From assembly GCA_003542295.1 (NCBI GenBank), contig DPKX01000288.1, forward strand, positions 1 through 9,934: a DNA stretch of 9,934 nucleotides, read 5' to 3'. Made by a program: the position numbers and the translations under genes. The notes below the pieces were generated by a model. It was given only the letters and a program-made list of their open reading frames with translations, did not search any database and was not told the DNA's origin. The number at the start of each line of letters is the position of its first letter. The first letter of the stretch is position 1. The DNA is from Candidatus Atribacter hydrocarboniphilus (GTDB lineage Bacteria; Atribacterota; Atribacteria; Atribacterales; Atribacteraceae). Positions 6,938-9,934 of the stretch are shown in pieces.

Positions 6938-9934
6938 AAACTCTTATCCTGGATTAGTTTCATTTTTTTAACCGTGTTTATTTTTTTATCGGGAAGTTCG
7001 TTTGCTTCTCCATATATCTCACTGAGTGTACCGGCTCATATCTATCCGGGTGAATCAATAGAAGCAAGGGTTAATGTGAGCGAAATCAAAAGTCTTCAAA
7101 TGTCGTTGTTTCGTATTGATGATCCGGAAAGCTATATCTTAGAAAGCAATAAAGAATATTTTTTCTCAGTTGATACCTGGAGACCAAAGAGGCCCCTGAA
7201 TGAACAGGAAAATTGGCAAAATTTAAAATTTAGTTTTTTCCAATCACTGCGAGGGATTGCCTCCAAAGTACTTTCTCCAAGTCTTAAACAGAGTTTAAAA
7301 GATATTTTAGGAATTGAAGGTTCAATCCCCACCCGTCCAATTGAAATTACCAGTGATGATTATCACCGTAACTCTTCATTGCTGAAAAGTTGGTTACAAG
7401 AAATCCGCTATTCCAAAGATTCTTCCTATACTTATCAAACCATCACTCTCAATCCACTTCAAGAAGGTGTTTATCTTCTCACTGCTGCAGGTGGAGGCAA
7501 AGAAGCTCGGGTTATTTTTTCCATTACCCGGCTGTCTCTAATATCCAAAATTGATCAAAACCAGATGATCGTCTTTGTCCAAGACCGAAAAAGTGGGCAA
7601 ATTTTAGAGAAGGTTCGGATGAGGTTATTAGAAAAAAATCAAGTGGTCAGCGAAGGAGAAACCAATTCTGAAGGTCTTTGGTCCAGAACCGACTTGCAGC
7701 CAAATGAAATGACCCTCATGGCTCAAAGGGATAAAGAATATGCTTTTATGAATATTTATCCTTATTATTTAGATACCAGGTCTAAACTGGATGTTTTTAT
7801 CTATACCGAAAGACCGCTTTACAAACCTGGTCAGCGAGTTTATTTTAAATCTCTGTTACGAGAAAAATTAGCGACCAGTTATGTTGCGCCACCCCCAGGA
7901 GAGAAAGTGAAAGCGGTTCTTACCGATTATCGAGATAATATTTATTCCAGTGCAGAACTGGTTTCTGATGAGTATGGAAATCTATCATCCTGGTTTGACC
8001 TTCCGATGTCTCTTGATGAAGGAGATTATTTGATTAAACTATCCTGGAAAAACAGCGATTTCTATCGGATGGTATCCATTGAAAACTATGAAAAACCATC
8101 ATTTGAGGCTGAAGTAAAAACCGAAAAAGAAACATACGCTAATCGGGAAAAAGTGATCGTTAAAATTCAAGCCAATTATTATTCTGGACAACCGCTTACT
8201 CCTGGAACTTTTCGATATCAAATCCTTCGCTATCCAATGTATTACTGGAGATATGGCTTTCAGAGTGAGATGGTTGAAGAAAATACTGGAACTCTTGACG
8301 ATAATGGAGAAGCGGAAATAACTTTTGTTCCCGAAGTAGAGGGGAATGCCTATTGGTATGAAGCACAAGTTGGAGTATTTGATGCTGCTTATCGAGGGGT
8401 ACAAAAAACAGCACAAGTAAAAGTTTTGATGGGGGATTTTGCTCTGGTTCTTAAGTCGAATCGCTATTTCGTTGGAATGAACCAAAATCTCCAATATACT
8501 GTTGAAGCTTTTGATGCTGAAGAAAAAAAGGTGGACGTTGGAAAAGTTTACGCAACAATATATCTCTTGACTTGGGATAAAGATAAGAAAGATTGGAATG
8601 AAACATCGGCAAAGCTTTTTTCCTTTGAAGTTGTCAATGGAAAGGCCGATATTGATTTTGCTATGGAGAAACCCGGATACTACCGTTTGGAATGCGAAAC
8701 CCGTGATGAGAAAGGGAATACCATAACCGCTTCTGATACTTTTTATGTCACCGGATCTGGGTTTTATCTTCCAACCACTGGGATAGAGCTTCATCTCGAC
8801 AAAAAAGAATATAAAGTCGGTGAAACTGCAAATGTACTTGTTGTTCCACCGGTTACTGAAGAATTTCCTCATTTATTAACCATTGAGGGAGAAAAAATTC
8901 ACCAGATTGAAGTGAAATCTACGGTTAAAGGACCCTATCAGGTTTCGATACCCATAACCAAAGACTATATATTGGGTTGTTATGTAACTTTGTCGACTTT
9001 TTACAATGGTAATTATTATAACGAAAGTATTCAAATTCCAGTAATTCCTGAGAAAGAGCTCCTGGTAAAAATTTCAACCGAGAAAGAAGTTTACCTTCCT
9101 CAAGAAAAAGGGAAACTCAAAGTAACAATTCTAGGGAGCGATTTCCTTCCCAGAAAATGCGACTTTTCGTTAGCCATTGTGGATCAAGCAATTTTTGATA
9201 TATCCTGGCAATGGTGGGAAAAGATCTATGAACATTATTATCAAAATTTAGATAATAGAGTTTATACTCAGTCATCATGGTACGAATATTTTTATGGTCA
9301 GGGAGAAACAGTTCAAAATGTTCGTCCACAATTTAAGGGAAATGGTCGAGGCGGGGCGGGGGAACCAACCGTGCGAAAATACTTCCCCGACACTCTGCTT
9401 TGGATGCCAAGCATAAAAACCAATCAGCAAGGAGAAGCTGAAATTGAATTTACCTGCCCTGACAATCTAGCCAATTGGAGAGTTGAAGTCAGAGCCAACA
9501 CCTCGGATGAATTTGGAGAATCAGTTATTAACTTTAGAACATCCAGTCCTTTTGCTTTCCGGGTAGAATTGCCACCATTTCTTTCACAGGGAGATACGAT
9601 CCAAACCCAAATGACTCTTTGGAACGAATATCCAAAGCAAAAGGTTCGGCTTGAAGCTCAAACTGGTTCTGAAATAAAAATTGGAACCTATCCCCCTGAG
9701 GTGGAGATTGATGCCAATCAGAATTTAGCCATTCCAGTACAATTTCAAGCAATTGAAGCTGGTTTACCATATATCAGAATGTATGCTCGCGGTGATTTGG
9801 CAAGAGATGCCATTGAAGTCACTCAAAAGGTTAAACCTCGTGGTGTTGAGATTGAACAATATTTTACAACTTTTGTCTCCGACGGAAAAGGTCAACTCGA
9901 TTTCGCTTATCAACCGGAGATGTTTAATCACACG
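6935..9934 (+). CDS. Bacterial alpha-2-macroglobulin family protein (YfaS-like), N-terminal 1000 residues, 3' end cut by window
   Basis: Large exported A2M-family protein; known members trap or block proteases in the periplasm. The frame is open for exactly 1000 codons from TTG 6935 to the window edge. A signal peptide (hydrophobic 5-20, cleavage likely after A24 in SSFA) lacks a lipobox cysteine, so it is probably soluble in the periplasm, not a lipoprotein. Landmarks: the MG2-type motif YTERPLYKPGQRVYF from residue 290; the inter-domain YEKPSFEAEV from 385; the MG6-type LAIVDQAIFDI from 746; an aromatic-rich, bait-like stretch at about 757-805 ending in GNGRGGAGE; then VRKYFPDTLLW from 813 and CPDNLANWR (841-849), the hallmark of MG7-type domains ahead of the thioester domain. 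The thioester motif (CxEQ), if present, would lie beyond 9934. Family members usually run 1500-2000 residues, so about half to two thirds is visible. It pairs with the DUF1175 gene upstream, as yfaS does with yfaT. Confidence 0.9.
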   Translation, partial: MKLLSWISFIFLTVFIFLSGSSFASPYISLSVPAHIYPGESIEARVNVSEIKSLQMSLFRIDDPESYILESNKEYFFSVDTWRPKRPLNEQENWQNLKFSFFQSLRGIASKVLSPSLKQSLKDILGIEGSIPTRPIEITSDDYHRNSSLLKSWLQEIRYSKDSSYTYQTITLNPLQEGVYLLTAAGGGKEARVIFSITRLSLISKIDQNQMIVFVQDRKSGQILEKVRMRLLEKNQVVSEGETNSEGLWSRTDLQPNEMTLMAQRDKEYAFMNIYPYYLDTRSKLDVFIYTERPLYKPGQRVYFKSLLREKLATSYVAPPPGEKVKAVLTDYRDNIYSSAELVSDEYGNLSSWFDLPMSLDEGDYLIKLSWKNSDFYRMVSIENYEKPSFEAEVKTEKETYANREKVIVKIQANYYSGQPLTPGTFRYQILRYPMYYWRYGFQSEMVEENTGTLDDNGEAEITFVPEVEGNAYWYEAQVGVFDAAYRGVQKTAQVKVLMGDFALVLKSNRYFVGMNQNLQYTVEAFDAEEKKVDVGKVYATIYLLTWDKDKKDWNETSAKLFSFEVVNGKADIDFAMEKPGYYRLECETRDEKGNTITASDTFYVTGSGFYLPTTGIELHLDKKEYKVGETANVLVVPPVTEEFPHLLTIEGEKIHQIEVKSTVKGPYQVSIPITKDYILGCYVTLSTFYNGNYYNESIQIPVIPEKELLVKISTEKEVYLPQEKGKLKVTILGSDFLPRKCDFSLAIVDQAIFDISWQWWEKIYEHYYQNLDNRVYTQSSWYEYFYGQGETVQNVRPQFKGNGRGGAGEPTVRKYFPDTLLWMPSIKTNQQGEAEIEFTCPDNLANWRVEVRANTSDEFGESVINFRTSSPFAFRVELPPFLSQGDTIQTQMTLWNEYPKQKVRLEAQTGSEIKIGTYPPEVEIDANQNLAIPVQFQAIEAGLPYIRMYARGDLARDAIEVTQKVKPRGVEIEQYFTTFVSDGKGQLDFAYQPEMFNHT

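Noticed and set aside
8099..8872. A 257-codon open frame on the minus strand inside the A2M gene
   Set aside because: It is antisense to a well-supported coding region, its translation is rich in Phe, Ile and Ser with no recognisable motif, and it has no convincing ribosome-binding site.

Overview
This window carries most of a de novo pyrimidine (UMP) biosynthesis operon. It is followed without any clear break by an M20-family hydrolase and then by a cell-envelope pair: a DUF1175/YfaT-like exported protein and the first 1000 codons of a bacterial alpha-2-macroglobulin (A2M). Every supported gene is on the + strand, and no gap between genes exceeds about 60 bases. I saw no tRNA, rRNA, CRISPR array, insertion sequence or long repeat.

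Layout. Bases 2-136 are the C-terminal end of pyrB. Then come pyrC (133-1416), pyrF (1464-2387, the long 'type 2' OMP decarboxylase), pyrK (2384-3157), pyrD (3154-4059, type 1B) and pyrE (4068-4652). The M20 ArgE/DapE-like enzyme is at 4700-5899, the DUF1175-like protein at 5896-6876 and the A2M at 6935 to the window end, still open. Four junctions (pyrB/pyrC, pyrF/pyrK, pyrK/pyrD, M20/DUF1175) are four-base ATGA overlaps, which suggests tight translational coupling. pyrF is preceded by a two-codon ORF that recreates the same junction. The A2M gene starts at TTG behind a very strong Shine-Dalgarno sequence.

How the genes work together. PyrB makes carbamoyl-aspartate and PyrC closes it to dihydroorotate. 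PyrD with its iron-sulfur/flavin partner PyrK oxidises this to orotate, probably with NAD+. PyrE adds the ribose phosphate from PRPP and PyrF decarboxylates OMP to UMP. The M20 enzyme has a complete set of metal and catalytic residues, but its substrate is not evident. The last two genes encode proteins with N-terminal export signals. The DUF1175 protein has a Cys/His arrangement like NlpC/P60 hydrolases, joined to an N-terminal region and a calcium-loop-like motif. The A2M has recognisable MG2 and MG7-type motifs, but its thioester region lies beyond the window.

Organism. Base composition is moderate to low in GC (roughly 40 % by eye). The PyrD1B/PyrK pair and the compact operon resemble Firmicutes and other anaerobic lineages. 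A bacterial A2M with a YfaT-like partner is mostly a feature of diderm (outer-membrane) bacteria. A deep-branching, probably anaerobic diderm such as Atribacterota, Thermotogota or a diderm Firmicutes relative would fit, but the window does not settle this.

The part most worth follow-up is the DUF1175-A2M pair at the 3' end, together with the question of why it is joined to a housekeeping pyrimidine operon.
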